DNA from: UBA3700 sp002372775
GTDB taxonomy: Bacteria > Bacillota > Clostridia > Christensenellales > UBA3700
Assembly (NCBI GenBank): GCA_946615965.1
Contig: CAMOIC010000036.1
Span: 1-12,338, forward strand
Length of the DNA: 12,338 nucleotides
Direction of reading: 5' to 3'
Shown one piece after another: positions 1 to 7,527 of the stretch. The notes beneath the pieces were generated by a model that was not told the DNA's origin, did not search any database, and saw only the letters and a program-made list of their open reading frames with translations. Each line of letters starts with the position of its first letter. The stretch's first letter is position 1. The translations under genes were made by a program, and so were the position numbers.

Positions 1-52
1 CAGTTTTCGTCTTAGGACATAGTAATTAAAAACAAATAGGATCACCAATAAA

Positions 53-96
53 TGATATGCACCCCAATTGTTGGACAACAAGGAGGTGCATATCAT
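53..96 (+). mobile_element. Probable solo left end of an IS3/IS150-group insertion sequence, transposase absent
   Basis: Perfect 12-base inverted arms (52-63 and 85-96, ATGATATGCACC and its complement) enclose a smaller stem (68-72 with 77-81, TTGTT/AACAA, loop GGAC). The stretch TGCACCCCAATTGTTGGACA, followed by AAGGAGGTGCA, resembles from memory the left terminus plus transposase ribosome-binding site of IS150-group elements, whose ends carry a TGCACCC...TTGTTGGAC core. No transposase follows, and no opposite end (TGTCCAACAATTGGGG) is seen elsewhere in the window. This is therefore best read as a decayed solo end. It could instead be an unrelated hairpin. Confidence 0.45.
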
Positions 97-135
97 AATA
101 ACCACCAGTATTTAATTTGATAAAATATGCGCATC

Positions 136-164
136 TTGAAGAATAAATAAAAAGAATGTAAGAT
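136..164 (+). promoter_or_regulatory. Putative sigma-A promoter of the SPFH gene
   Basis: TTGAAG (136-141) is separated by 17 bases from TAAGAT (159-164). This places transcription start near base 171, just ahead of the Shine-Dalgarno sequence at 184-190. Both hexamers are imperfect, so this is a plausible assignment only. Confidence 0.35.
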
Positions 165-199
165 TATTTATAAGGGCAAAAACTAAGGAGGTAGGTTTT

Positions 200-982
200 A
201 TGTATTTTATAATTATTCCTATTGTTTTAATAGTATTAATGATTATCTTAACATCTATTAGACAAATTGGAGAATATGAAAGAGGATTAAAGTTTGCAAG
301 AGGTAAGTATAAATGCATTATGGAACCAGGATGGCATGTTGTATGGCCTATCTTTGAGTCTTACAGAAAAGTAGATATAAGAGTTAAAGTTATTGACGTT
401 CCAGAGCAAGATGCTATTACAAAAGATAACGTAACAATCAAGATTAATGCGGTTATTTACTACAACGTATTTGATGCAAAGAAAGCAGTTTTGTCTGTAG
501 AGAATTATAACTATGCAGTATCTCAACTTGCACAAACAACAATGAGAAACATTGTTGGTACAGTTACTCTAGATGAATTATTAACAGAAAGAGAAAGAAT
601 TTCGTCAAGTATTTGCGATATTGTAGACAAGGCCACAGATGAATGGGGAGTAAAGATTCAAAACGTTGAATTAAAGGACGTATCTCTTCCTCAAGAAATG
701 CAAAGGGTAATAGCAAAGGTTGCCGAAGCAGAAAGAGAGAAGATGGCAGTTATTACAAAGGCATCTGGTGAAGTTGAAGCTTCTAAGAACTTAGCAGAAG
801 CTGCAGAAAGACTATCAGCAGCTCCTGGAGCATTACACTTAAGAACATTATCAACAATCAATGATGTTTCTTCAGATCAATCTAATACAATTATCTTTGC
901 TTTACCAGTAGAGATTTTAAGAGCATTTGAAAGTTCAAACGCTTCAGAAGTTGTAAAAAAGATTACAAAGAAATCAGAATAA
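200..982 (+). CDS. SPFH/Band 7 domain protein, slipin (stomatin-like) family
   Basis: This 260-residue membrane-anchored protein belongs to the stomatin/slipin branch of the SPFH superfamily. These proteins oligomerise on the inner face of the membrane and are thought to organise membrane microdomains or regulate membrane proteases. Residues 1-20 form one hydrophobic helix. The SPFH domain follows directly, opening with the family-typical EYERGL and containing EPGWHVVWP, DVPEQ and YYNV. The region around 150-210 is rich in Ala, Glu and Lys (VAEAEREK...) like the helical coiled-coil stalk of slipins, and a short LPVEIL segment lies near the C-terminus. Length is normal for bacterial slipins. 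AAGGAGG (184-190) sits nine bases before the ATG, which fixes the start. Slipins are often paired with an NfeD-type partner, but none is next to it here. The gene stands alone and converges on the large surface-protein gene. The family call is firm; the substrate or partner cannot be told. Confidence 0.93.
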   Translation: MYFIIIPIVLIVLMIILTSIRQIGEYERGLKFARGKYKCIMEPGWHVVWPIFESYRKVDIRVKVIDVPEQDAITKDNVTIKINAVIYYNVFDAKKAVLSVENYNYAVSQLAQTTMRNIVGTVTLDELLTERERISSSICDIVDKATDEWGVKIQNVELKDVSLPQEMQRVIAKVAEAEREKMAVITKASGEVEASKNLAEAAERLSAAPGALHLRTLSTINDVSSDQSNTIIFALPVEILRAFESSNASEVVKKITKKSE

Positions 983-1012
983 GAAATAATTAGTTAAAAT
1001 GATTTGTCAAAT

Positions 1013-1042
1013 AGGGCCCGTTATAAACGGACCCTGTTTTTT
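1013..1042 (+). terminator. Intrinsic terminator after the SPFH gene, possibly bidirectional
   Basis: Nine-base arms (1013-1021 with 1027-1035, one C-A mismatch) with a five-base loop are followed by six T (1037-1042). The hairpin lies between two convergent genes, and the opposite gene's stop is at its right edge. It may also end the minus-strand transcript, but the T run on that side is weak. Confidence 0.8.
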
Positions 1043-1043
1043 A

Positions 1044-4000
1044 TTACACAACTAAATTCCAATTTAGATTTGTATTACCTGTTGAATTGTTAATCAATGA
1101 ATCGAAAGATTGTTTTGTTCCACTATAGTAGATTCTATTAATACTACAATCGTAGAATGCATAATTACCAAGAGTTTGAAGATTATCAGATAGGTAAATT
1201 TCTATAATGCCTGAGAAGGCAAAAGCTCTTATTCCAATAGATTCTGCACTAGATAAGTCGACGCTGGCAAGATCTTCGCATCCCATAAAGGCTCTATTTC
1301 CGATTGTTATAACATTAGATAAATCGATATTTGTTAAGTTCATACAGAACTCAAATGCGCCGTCTTGGATTGTTGTAATAAATGTAGTGTCTACTATTTC
1401 TATATTGTTGTTATTTGTAAATACATTTGCATTAATTGTTGTAATTGGTGTTCCTGCCCATACTCTTGGAATTACAACATGAGAAGCGTTACCTGTATAA
1501 GCAGTTACGGCATTTCCTTCTATTGTCATATCGGCAGGTTTAACTATTGCATAAACGTTAGTAACAAGTTCTCCATATGTATCGCTATAAGATGTTAATA
1601 CCGTAAATGATGAAACATTAGGATCGTTTACATTTTCTGCATACCAGTTATCAAATACATATTCGTCATTGTTTGTGTAAGGAGTAAGTTCAACAGAATG
1701 TTCAACGTCAAATGTAAACTCAGCAACTTTTTCGTTTCCGATGTATCCATGTACATAATATGGAGTTAATCTCCACTTAGCATATAAAGTTTGAGCGTCT
1801 GTAATCTTAACAATTGTAGCACTTGTAACCTTTGAGGCTTCTGTATAGTTAGAATCTGAGTACCATCCATCGAAAGTATATCCATGTGTTGTTGGTGTTT
1901 CTAATGTTCCATATGCTTGATCATATGTTACTTCCTTTGTGTTGTTTGCTATAGTTACAACATTTGCGTCTTTTACTACATTGTATGTAACAGTATATGT
2001 GTTTGCGACAAAGTAAGCATCAATTGTGATGTTGTCGTATACTCCTGTTTCTAGAATTGATTCAATAAGTTCACCTTGATATTTCCATCCACTTAATGTA
2101 TATCCAACTTTTTGTGAATCTCCTGCAACCTTAAGTATTAGGTCTTCTTGAGGAGTTTCAACAGAGTATGTATCAATGTTTGTTGTATTAGAAGCTCCAG
2201 TTGGTAAGTTGTAAGTAATATGGTAGTTGATTGCGCTCCATTGAGCTGTGAATGTTCTGTCTGTTTCTCCCATCTCAGAAGGAACAGTTGCTCCCCAGCT
2301 TACGAATGAGTAATGAGCTTTTTCTGGTGCTTGTGGGGCTGTTATAGACTCGCCATATCCTTTAGTAATAATTATTGGGCTTCCAACTCCTGTTTCAAAT
2401 GTATATGTATGGTCTATAGGAGTTTCTGTATATTTAGCATAGAAATCAATATTGCCAACAATAGTGATTGTTCCTTCTACTGTATTTCCTGTTAAATCTT
2501 CTTTAGAATTCCAAGACTCAAATGTATAAGTATACTTATTAGGAACAGTAGCTTTTGTTGGTATTTCGATGTTGCTAATAACAATTTCTGTGCCATAGTC
2601 AACCATTTGTGTTTCAACAACATTTCCTTCGCTATGGAATGTATAAGTATATTGTCTTATTGTCTCGTCAAATACGGCATAGAATTCTATATCGCCAACT
2701 AATTCTTGGTTATCTACGAAAGGAACAGAATTGCTTGTTTCCCAGCCTGCAAATGTATAAGTGTATTGTGCTGTAGCAGCCTTGCTTGGGCTTGTAGGCT
2801 TAACAATGGCTGTTCCATAGTCTTGAGTTTCTTGTTTTAGAATAGCAGAGCCATCTTCGTTGTAGAAGATGTAAGTATAAGTCTTTATTGTTCTATTAAA
2901 CTTTGCATAATAAACGACATCGCCTAATAGTTTATCGCCGACAGTGTATTTAGTTTCAGGTTGTTCTATATTCTCATACCAACCATCAAATTCATAATAA
3001 TAATCAACATTATCAATATCTTCTAAATCAACAGGCGCAATTATTGTATCGTTGTAGTTAATAGTACTATCTAATACTAATTCGCTGCCATTATAGAACT
3101 TATAATTATATTTTCTAATCTCTTCTGTATATATAGCAGTATATGTTGTAGATTTTGTAACAATATTGCTTGTGTAATTCCAATGACTGAATGTGTATAC
3201 AGTTGATACAGTAGATGCTTTAACGGTTTCCTTGTTTGCGTTAGCTAAATCTGTATCAGGATGTAAGGTATCGCCATAATGATATGGCACAACAACAGCT
3301 TCCTCTCCGTTATCTAGATTCCAAGTAATAGTGTATGTAATATAGTTGCTAGAATACATTTCTGTTAATTCTATTACTTCATCTTTTCCAAGATCTAAAT
3401 CCGAAGCAGAAATTAGAGTAAGAACTCCACTCTTATAACAGCCCCATCCAAGGAATGTATAAGTATATGTATTGTCTGCAGCTTTAGAACGATTAATTCC
3501 GTTTATCTTTGTATATAATTCGGCAGGTTCGCCAACATAATGAGTATCTCGAGTAATTTCCTCTCCATTTTCATCTAATAATATATATGTGAACTTGTCG
3601 CTATCATCCTCATATTCTATATTAATAACTGTTTCTCCAACGACTCTATAATCATGTGGATTATTTTGGAATACACCGCCTATAGACCAACCCTTAAATG
3701 TAAATTGTCTATTATGACCATTGTCGTCCTTAATGTAAGACATGATATCGTTGTTTAGGGCAAGGTCTAGATCGATTATTGTTCCATATTCAATTGTTAG
3801 ATAATCAACAAGATTATTATTTGCATCTCTAACTTTAATGGTGTTACCATCTTTATCTTTCCAACTTACACTATAAGAGCAAAGGTGTTGTTCAAATACA
3901 GCAACAATAACCATATCTTTCGTTACTTTTGTTGGAGTAATATTTGTATCTTTAATTACCCATTTATCAAAGATGTATTCGTATCCATCTTTCTCGTAAG

Positions 4001-5393
4001 AAGCTGGATTGCTAGGGTATGAAATAACGGTATTGTAATCAACTATTGTTGGGCTAACAACTTCTTCGTCATTTACTTCAATAGAATATGTAAATTTCTT
4101 CGCAACTTGTCTATATTGAGCAGTGTAAGTTTTGCTTTCTGTAACAGAAGTAAGCGCTGGAGACCAACCATCAAACGAATATGTATATCCCTCATCTTCT
4201 GCTTTGTCTAGATTTAAAGTCGGAGGAACAGAAGGAGTATCTCCATAATAATATATTTGAGTCGCACTTCTTGTACTATCTACATACCAGGTTAAAGTGT
4301 AAGGTATTTTACTAGTGCGTGCCTTTAGGGCAATGCTCTTTGCTGGCATAACAGTAGATGTGAATTCTTTATTATTTAGCGTCCAACAAGCTAATTGTTT
4401 TCCTGGTGCTAGATTGCCTGTATAGTCATAGAATTCGATGGTTTCGCCTGTCTTGTAAGATGTTGTTAATAAAATATTATCGAACTCATCAATAAATATT
4501 AAAGTATATGTTTTGGCACTCCACTTTGTAAAAATAGAGACACGTGTTAGGTTTATTTCTTTCGAGAAATTAAAGCTTGTGTTATATGAATCATCTGTAT
4601 AGAATCCAATAAAGTCATATCCATCTGGGCCATTATCTATAACTTTTTCTCTAAGTTCTTCTTCTGAAAGTATAGAGGATTCTTTTACGGTTTCTGTGAA
4701 TAATGGATGTCCACCAGGGCCTATTATGTCTACTTGGCATAAAACATCTTCCCAAACAGCATAGAACACTTCGTTTCCTGTGTTGCCGGCCTTAATTTCC
4801 TTAGATTCTGTTGATTTTAAATTGTCTACTGAGAATTTTTTTTCAATATAGTTAACATTTGACCAATATTTAAAAGTACTTCCCTTTTTAGAAATAATGG
4901 TTTTATTTGTTGAGGAAATAGTTGGAAGCTCGATAGTGTCATCATTTACTGTATATGTTCTAGTATAATAATTGCCAAGTTTATCTTGTCCTTGTTTAGC
5001 TTCGTGATATTCATATCCAAAGCTCTCGTCAAGAGTGCCGCCAGTTAAATATAAGGTAATTGTATATTCAATAGGGGATAAAACTTGCTTTAATGATGCT
5101 TCGCCATTAGCAAGCGCAGCTTCAATGGAATCGTATGTCTTTCCTGTTTCTGTAACCCAAGCTGTAGAATAGCCTTTCTTTACAGGAATTACCACGTCTC
5201 CTTCTTCTGAATAAGAACCAATCTTTTCCCCGTTTTCATTGTATAAAACAATAGATGCTGGTTCTTCTTGTAAAAGTTTTACTGCTAGAATAACACTTGC
5301 AACAACGATGGCGATAACAGCGATGACAATAATAGTATCTCTGATATACTCTTTCTTTCTTCTTTTGATAATTTGTTCTGCCTTTCCGTCCAT
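1044..5393 (-). CDS. Giant membrane-anchored surface protein with InlB B-type repeats and C-terminal BspA-like leucine-rich block
   Basis: The protein has 1449 residues from the ATG at 5393. Residues 1-19 are short and basic (KRRKK). Residues 20-38 form one strongly hydrophobic helix with no signal-peptidase site, so it reads as a signal anchor with the rest outside the cell. Residues of about 100-1276 hold roughly 15 repeats of 70-85 residues with the InlB B/Listeria-Bacteroides signature: an aromatic Y-x-F-x-GW motif (GYTFDGWY, YTYTFAGW), then an acidic variable stretch, then a closing Y-x-A-x-[FWY] (LYAKW, FYAVF). Residues of about 1277-1449 carry leucine-rich repeats of BspA/LRR_5 type (IGNRAFMGC, LGNYAFYDC). 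No LPXTG motif, C-terminal membrane helix or SLH domain is seen. Such modules act in adhesion and host or matrix contact in known proteins; the ligand here is unknown. An upstream in-frame ATG at 5528 is rejected: the extra 45 residues are not like a signal peptide, and they span the likely promoter -10 box at 5436-5441. The ribosome-binding site is weak (AGGG about 12 bases before the ATG). The gene is monocistronic. Confidence 0.88.
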   Translation of the reverse strand: MDGKAEQIIKRRKKEYIRDTIIVIAVIAIVVASVILAVKLLQEEPASIVLYNENGEKIGSYSEEGDVVIPVKKGYSTAWVTETGKTYDSIEAALANGEASLKQVLSPIEYTITLYLTGGTLDESFGYEYHEAKQGQDKLGNYYTRTYTVNDDTIELPTISSTNKTIISKKGSTFKYWSNVNYIEKKFSVDNLKSTESKEIKAGNTGNEVFYAVWEDVLCQVDIIGPGGHPLFTETVKESSILSEEELREKVIDNGPDGYDFIGFYTDDSYNTSFNFSKEINLTRVSIFTKWSAKTYTLIFIDEFDNILLTTSYKTGETIEFYDYTGNLAPGKQLACWTLNNKEFTSTVMPAKSIALKARTSKIPYTLTWYVDSTRSATQIYYYGDTPSVPPTLNLDKAEDEGYTYSFDGWSPALTSVTESKTYTAQYRQVAKKFTYSIEVNDEEVVSPTIVDYNTVISYPSNPASYEKDGYEYIFDKWVIKDTNITPTKVTKDMVIVAVFEQHLCSYSVSWKDKDGNTIKVRDANNNLVDYLTIEYGTIIDLDLALNNDIMSYIKDDNGHNRQFTFKGWSIGGVFQNNPHDYRVVGETVINIEYEDDSDKFTYILLDENGEEITRDTHYVGEPAELYTKINGINRSKAADNTYTYTFLGWGCYKSGVLTLISASDLDLGKDEVIELTEMYSSNYITYTITWNLDNGEEAVVVPYHYGDTLHPDTDLANANKETVKASTVSTVYTFSHWNYTSNIVTKSTTYTAIYTEEIRKYNYKFYNGSELVLDSTINYNDTIIAPVDLEDIDNVDYYYEFDGWYENIEQPETKYTVGDKLLGDVVYYAKFNRTIKTYTYIFYNEDGSAILKQETQDYGTAIVKPTSPSKAATAQYTYTFAGWETSNSVPFVDNQELVGDIEFYAVFDETIRQYTYTFHSEGNVVETQMVDYGTEIVISNIEIPTKATVPNKYTYTFESWNSKEDLTGNTVEGTITIVGNIDFYAKYTETPIDHTYTFETGVGSPIIITKGYGESITAPQAPEKAHYSFVSWGATVPSEMGETDRTFTAQWSAINYHITYNLPTGASNTTNIDTYSVETPQEDLILKVAGDSQKVGYTLSGWKYQGELIESILETGVYDNITIDAYFVANTYTVTYNVVKDANVVTIANNTKEVTYDQAYGTLETPTTHGYTFDGWYSDSNYTEASKVTSATIVKITDAQTLYAKWRLTPYYVHGYIGNEKVAEFTFDVEHSVELTPYTNNDEYVFDNWYAENVNDPNVSSFTVLTSYSDTYGELVTNVYAIVKPADMTIEGNAVTAYTGNASHVVIPRVWAGTPITTINANVFTNNNNIEIVDTTFITTIQDGAFEFCMNLTNIDLSNVITIGNRAFMGCEDLASVDLSSAESIGIRAFAFSGIIEIYLSDNLQTLGNYAFYDCSINRIYYSGTKQSFDSLINNSTGNTNLNWNLVV
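1047..1565 (-). other. Leucine-rich repeat block (BspA/LRR_5-like) at the C-terminus of the surface protein
   Basis: This encodes residues of about 1277-1449. After a lead-in strand (about 1277-1325) come three or four units of the pattern I-x-x-x-AF-x-x-C-x-x-L-x-x-[IV]-x-[LIV], for example IQDGAFEFC, IGNRAFMGC and LGNYAFYDC. It ends with IYYSGTKQSF and NLNW, a common ending of BspA-like proteins. It is probably a curved interaction surface at the distal tip of the protein. Confidence 0.8.
1566..5096 (-). repeat. Array of about 15 diverged InlB B-type protein repeats
   Basis: The repeats are recognisable at protein level by regularly spaced GW/YW/SW/NW cores and closing YxAxF/W strands. At DNA level most have diverged. 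Short blocks such as AATGTATAAGTAT recur on the plus strand near 2520, 2638, 2752 and 3455, where they encode the YTYTF strand. The middle units (about 2400-3500) are most alike and share a Y-T-Y-T-F ... D-Y-G-T pattern, which suggests more recent duplication there. Confidence 0.8.
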
Positions 5394-5435
5394 ACTAATT
5401 AAAACCCTAAAAACATAATATATTTTTGATTTTAA

Positions 5436-5441
5436 ATTATA
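5436..5441 (-). promoter_or_regulatory. Probable -10 box of the surface-protein gene
   Basis: On the minus strand a perfect TATAAT lies here, 42 bases upstream of the ATG at 5393. No good -35 hexamer is visible at 16-18 bases from it. Its position supports the 5393 start over the longer reading frame beginning at 5528. Confidence 0.4.
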
Positions 5442-5640
5442 TAAAAGATGATGTCTATATCTTTTAGTAATAATTAAATAGTTTAAATATTTATACACAA
5501 TGATGTATATTCGGGAAAAATATAGCAAAATAGGGCGTTTTGGGGTGTATATATAGAATATTTCTTCATAAAAATATTACAAAAATTTTATAAATAAAAT
5601 ATGGATATATGGTGCCTACTCGTTGCTTTATTGCTTTTAG

Positions 5641-5662
5641 TTAATATTCATACTAATATTAA
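5641..5662. promoter_or_regulatory. Perfect 8-base palindrome, candidate operator upstream of the purine permease
   Basis: Arms TTAATATT (5641-5648) and AATATTAA (5655-5662) are separated by six bases. The palindrome sits 15 bases before the Shine-Dalgarno AGGGGGA (5678-5684). A weak promoter (TTGCTT at 5631-5636, 17 bases, TAATAT at 5654-5659) overlaps it. This is a typical place for a repressor site, but AT-rich palindromes arise easily by chance and no known regulator motif is recognised. Confidence 0.3.
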
Positions 5663-5688
5663 GATGTGATATTTATTAGGGGGAGAAT

Positions 5689-7104
5689 ATGGATAAAATT
5701 AAGAATTTCTTTAAATTTGAAGAAAGAGGAACAACAATAAGAGCAGAAATTATTGCCGGATGTACAACCTTTATGGCAATGGCCTATATTTTGGTTGTAA
5801 ATGCAGGTATGCTTTCAGCTATTGATGGTGTTTCTTATGGTGCAATCTATATTGCTACTGCAATATCTGCAGTTGCAGGAACCATTTTAATTGGACTTTT
5901 AGCGAACCTTCCTTTAGCTCAAGCAAGCGGAATGGGATTGAATGCGTTTTTCACATATACAGTTGTATTTGGACTTGGTTTTACATACGCAAATGCACTA
6001 GTTTTCGTTTTATTTGATGGTATTTTGTTCGTTGTTCTAACAGCAACAGGTCTTAGAAAGATTATATTTGAGGGAATACCAGATTGTGTTAAAAAGGCAA
6101 TACCTGTAGGTATTGGTTTGTTTATTGCATTTATAGGTTTCCAAGATTCAGGTCTTGTTGTAGATAACGGTGGAACATTAGTTGGGTTACAATCCTTCAA
6201 TTTAATAGGTGATGCATCATGGGGATCAATAATGCCTTTATGTTTAACTATAATTGCAGTATTTGTTATTGCTGTTTTAACAAAGAAGAACGTAAAAGGT
6301 GCCATTTTATGGACAATGCTAGGAACTACTCTCGCGTATTATCTATTAGGATTTACAGTAAGCGGGTTCTATGATGGTTTTTCTGAAAGATTTGACTATA
6401 GCTTTGTTCAACCATTTAAAGATTTTGGTACGCAATCTATTGGACAAGTATTTGCTCAAGGTTTTAATTTTGATTCATATCTTGAAAAGCATAATGCCGC
6501 TCAACTTATTGTTGCTTTTGCAACAACAGCGCTTGCTTTCTGTATGGTAGATATGTTCGATACATTAGGAACACTATATGGTGCTTGTAAAGCAGGTGGC
6601 ATTACAATTGTTAAGGAAGATGGCAAAGAAGATATTCCAAATGCTAATAAGGCTATGATTTCAGACGCTGTAGCAACTTGTGTTGGTGCTGTATGCGGAA
6701 CATCAACTGTAACGACATTCGTTGAATCATCAGCCGGTGTTGCTGCCGGTGGTAGAACAGGTTTTTCTTCTGTAATTACTGCAGCATTATTCTTTGTAGC
6801 TATGTTCTTCTCACCTCTTGCGCAGCTAATTCCTTCTTGTGCATATGCTCCTGCTCTAATTTATGTAGGATATGCAATGATGTCAAATGTTGTAGATATT
6901 AACTGGAAAGACCCAGTTGTTGCAATTCCTGCATTTTTTGCGATAGTTATAATGCCATTTACATATAACATCTCTTATGGTATTGCATTTGGTTTAATTG
7001 CCTATGTAATTATATCTATCTGCACAGGTGCTTTTAAGAAGATAAACATTAGCACTTGGGTTATAACAATACTATTTGTTGCAATGTTATTCTTAACACA
7101 CTAA
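5689..7104 (+). CDS. NCS2-family purine permease, AzgA/PbuG (COG2252-type) branch
   Basis: This 471-residue, highly hydrophobic polytopic membrane protein is predicted to import purine bases (hypoxanthine, guanine or adenine) by proton symport for salvage. Family signatures appear in order: the N-terminal EERGTTIRAEIIAGCTTF with MAYILVVNAG (about 11-40), GMGLNAFF (81-88), VDMFDTLGTL (287-296) and the block TSTVTTFVESSAG (338-350) followed by AAGGRTG. The acidic residues D288, D291 and E346 lie in the segments that form the substrate and proton site in this family. The length and closing helices are normal, so the protein looks intact. AGGGGGA precedes the ATG by four bases. The gene is divergent from the surface-protein gene and ends in its own terminator. 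No purine riboswitch is visible in the leader. The family is secure; which purine it carries cannot be read from sequence. Confidence 0.94.
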   Translation: MDKIKNFFKFEERGTTIRAEIIAGCTTFMAMAYILVVNAGMLSAIDGVSYGAIYIATAISAVAGTILIGLLANLPLAQASGMGLNAFFTYTVVFGLGFTYANALVFVLFDGILFVVLTATGLRKIIFEGIPDCVKKAIPVGIGLFIAFIGFQDSGLVVDNGGTLVGLQSFNLIGDASWGSIMPLCLTIIAVFVIAVLTKKNVKGAILWTMLGTTLAYYLLGFTVSGFYDGFSERFDYSFVQPFKDFGTQSIGQVFAQGFNFDSYLEKHNAAQLIVAFATTALAFCMVDMFDTLGTLYGACKAGGITIVKEDGKEDIPNANKAMISDAVATCVGAVCGTSTVTTFVESSAGVAAGGRTGFSSVITAALFFVAMFFSPLAQLIPSCAYAPALIYVGYAMMSNVVDINWKDPVVAIPAFFAIVIMPFTYNISYGIAFGLIAYVIISICTGAFKKINISTWVITILFVAMLFLTH

Positions 7105-7127
7105 TTAGAATAAAATGTGTGACACGT

Positions 7128-7162
7128 ATGGGAGCGAGCATATAAAAATCGCTCCCATTTTT
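7128..7162 (+). terminator. Intrinsic terminator of the purine permease gene
   Basis: A perfect 10-base stem (7128-7137 ATGGGAGCGA with 7149-7158) has an 11-base loop and is followed by T residues to 7162. It begins 23 bases after the stop codon. Confidence 0.92.
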
Positions 7163-7251
7163 ATGCACAAAAAATAAAGTGAAAAACATAAATATTCATG
7201 GTTGTGAGTTTTATACATTGATTCTAGTAAAAAATGTCCATAAATTTTAAA

Positions 7252-7360
7252 TTTGTCACACTTTTTGAAAGGATAAAAATGACTGAAAAATATATAGACA
7301 GTTTAAGGGTAAAATCTTTTAAAATACGCACAATACCGAGATATAATTTTGTCACACTTT
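7252..7360 (+). repeat. 13-base direct repeat pair, TTTGTCACACTTT
   Basis: Identical copies lie at 7252-7264 and 7348-7360, 96 bases apart, in the gene-free region just before the DnaA boxes. A related GTGTGACAC lies at about 7117-7125. The role is unknown; they could be protein-binding sites. Confidence 0.55.
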
Positions 7361-7370
7361 ACAATATGAG

Positions 7371-7433
7371 TTTTCCACATAAACAAATGTTTTTGTGGAT
7401 AACTTTGTGGATAACTCGGCTTTTTGTGGATAA
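7371..7433 (-). promoter_or_regulatory. Cluster of four DnaA boxes
   Basis: Three perfect TTATCCACA boxes lie on the minus strand (TGTGGATAA at 7394-7402, 7406-7414 and 7425-7433), with start-to-start spacings of 12 and 19 bases. A fourth box on the plus strand, TTTTCCACA (7371-7379), differs from consensus at one position. Nothing else in the window matches the nine-base consensus. Such close, same-orientation boxes are characteristic of bacterial origins and DnaA-titration clusters. The cluster is seen directly; its role is inferred. Confidence 0.85.
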
Positions 7434-7441
7434 ATTTGCAT

Positions 7442-7457
7442 GTTTTTTACAAAAAAC
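7442..7457. repeat. Short AT-rich inverted repeat beside the DnaA boxes
   Basis: GTTTTTT (7442-7448) and AAAAAAC (7451-7457) are perfect inverted arms with a two-base gap, starting nine bases to the right of the last DnaA box. It is not a convincing terminator because no GC stem is present. It may be incidental to the base composition. Confidence 0.3.
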
Positions 7458-7527
7458 GGGCTAAAACAATGAAAATGTCTAATTAAATAATTTGTCCATA
7501 TTTGATGTGAATAAATATAGTTTGATG

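Noticed and set aside
1001..1011. Small hairpin ATTTGTCAAAT before the terminator
   Set aside because: The stem is short and AT-only. It is probably incidental and is adequately explained as sequence between the stop codon and the real terminator.
1207..1598. Plus-strand reading frames opposite the leucine-rich block
   Set aside because: They are overlapping frames within the large minus-strand gene, with no Shine-Dalgarno and Cys/Tyr-rich low-complexity translations typical of shadow frames.
5394..5528. Upstream extension of the surface-protein reading frame by 45 codons
   Set aside because: It would place a Lys/Tyr-rich segment ahead of the signal anchor and contains the likely TATAAT box of the gene. 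The ATG at 5393 gives a normal basic tail plus membrane helix.
5581..5688. Purine riboswitch in the permease leader
   Set aside because: The conserved loop and junction sequences of the guanine/adenine aptamer could not be found; only AT-rich sequence and a palindrome are seen.
5919..6305. 128-codon antisense frame within the purine permease
   Set aside because: It lies wholly inside a clearly conserved transporter gene, has no ribosome-binding site, and its translation has no recognisable features.
7234..7464. Open reading frame of 76 codons, with an internal ATG at 7279 preceded by AAAGGA, in the gene-free region
   Set aside because: Its second half merely translates the DnaA boxes (the LWITLWIT stretch). 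It has no recognisable domain and lies in a region whose features are better explained as DNA-binding sites. The ATG at 7279 with its AAAGGA is the only reason to keep a small-protein possibility open.
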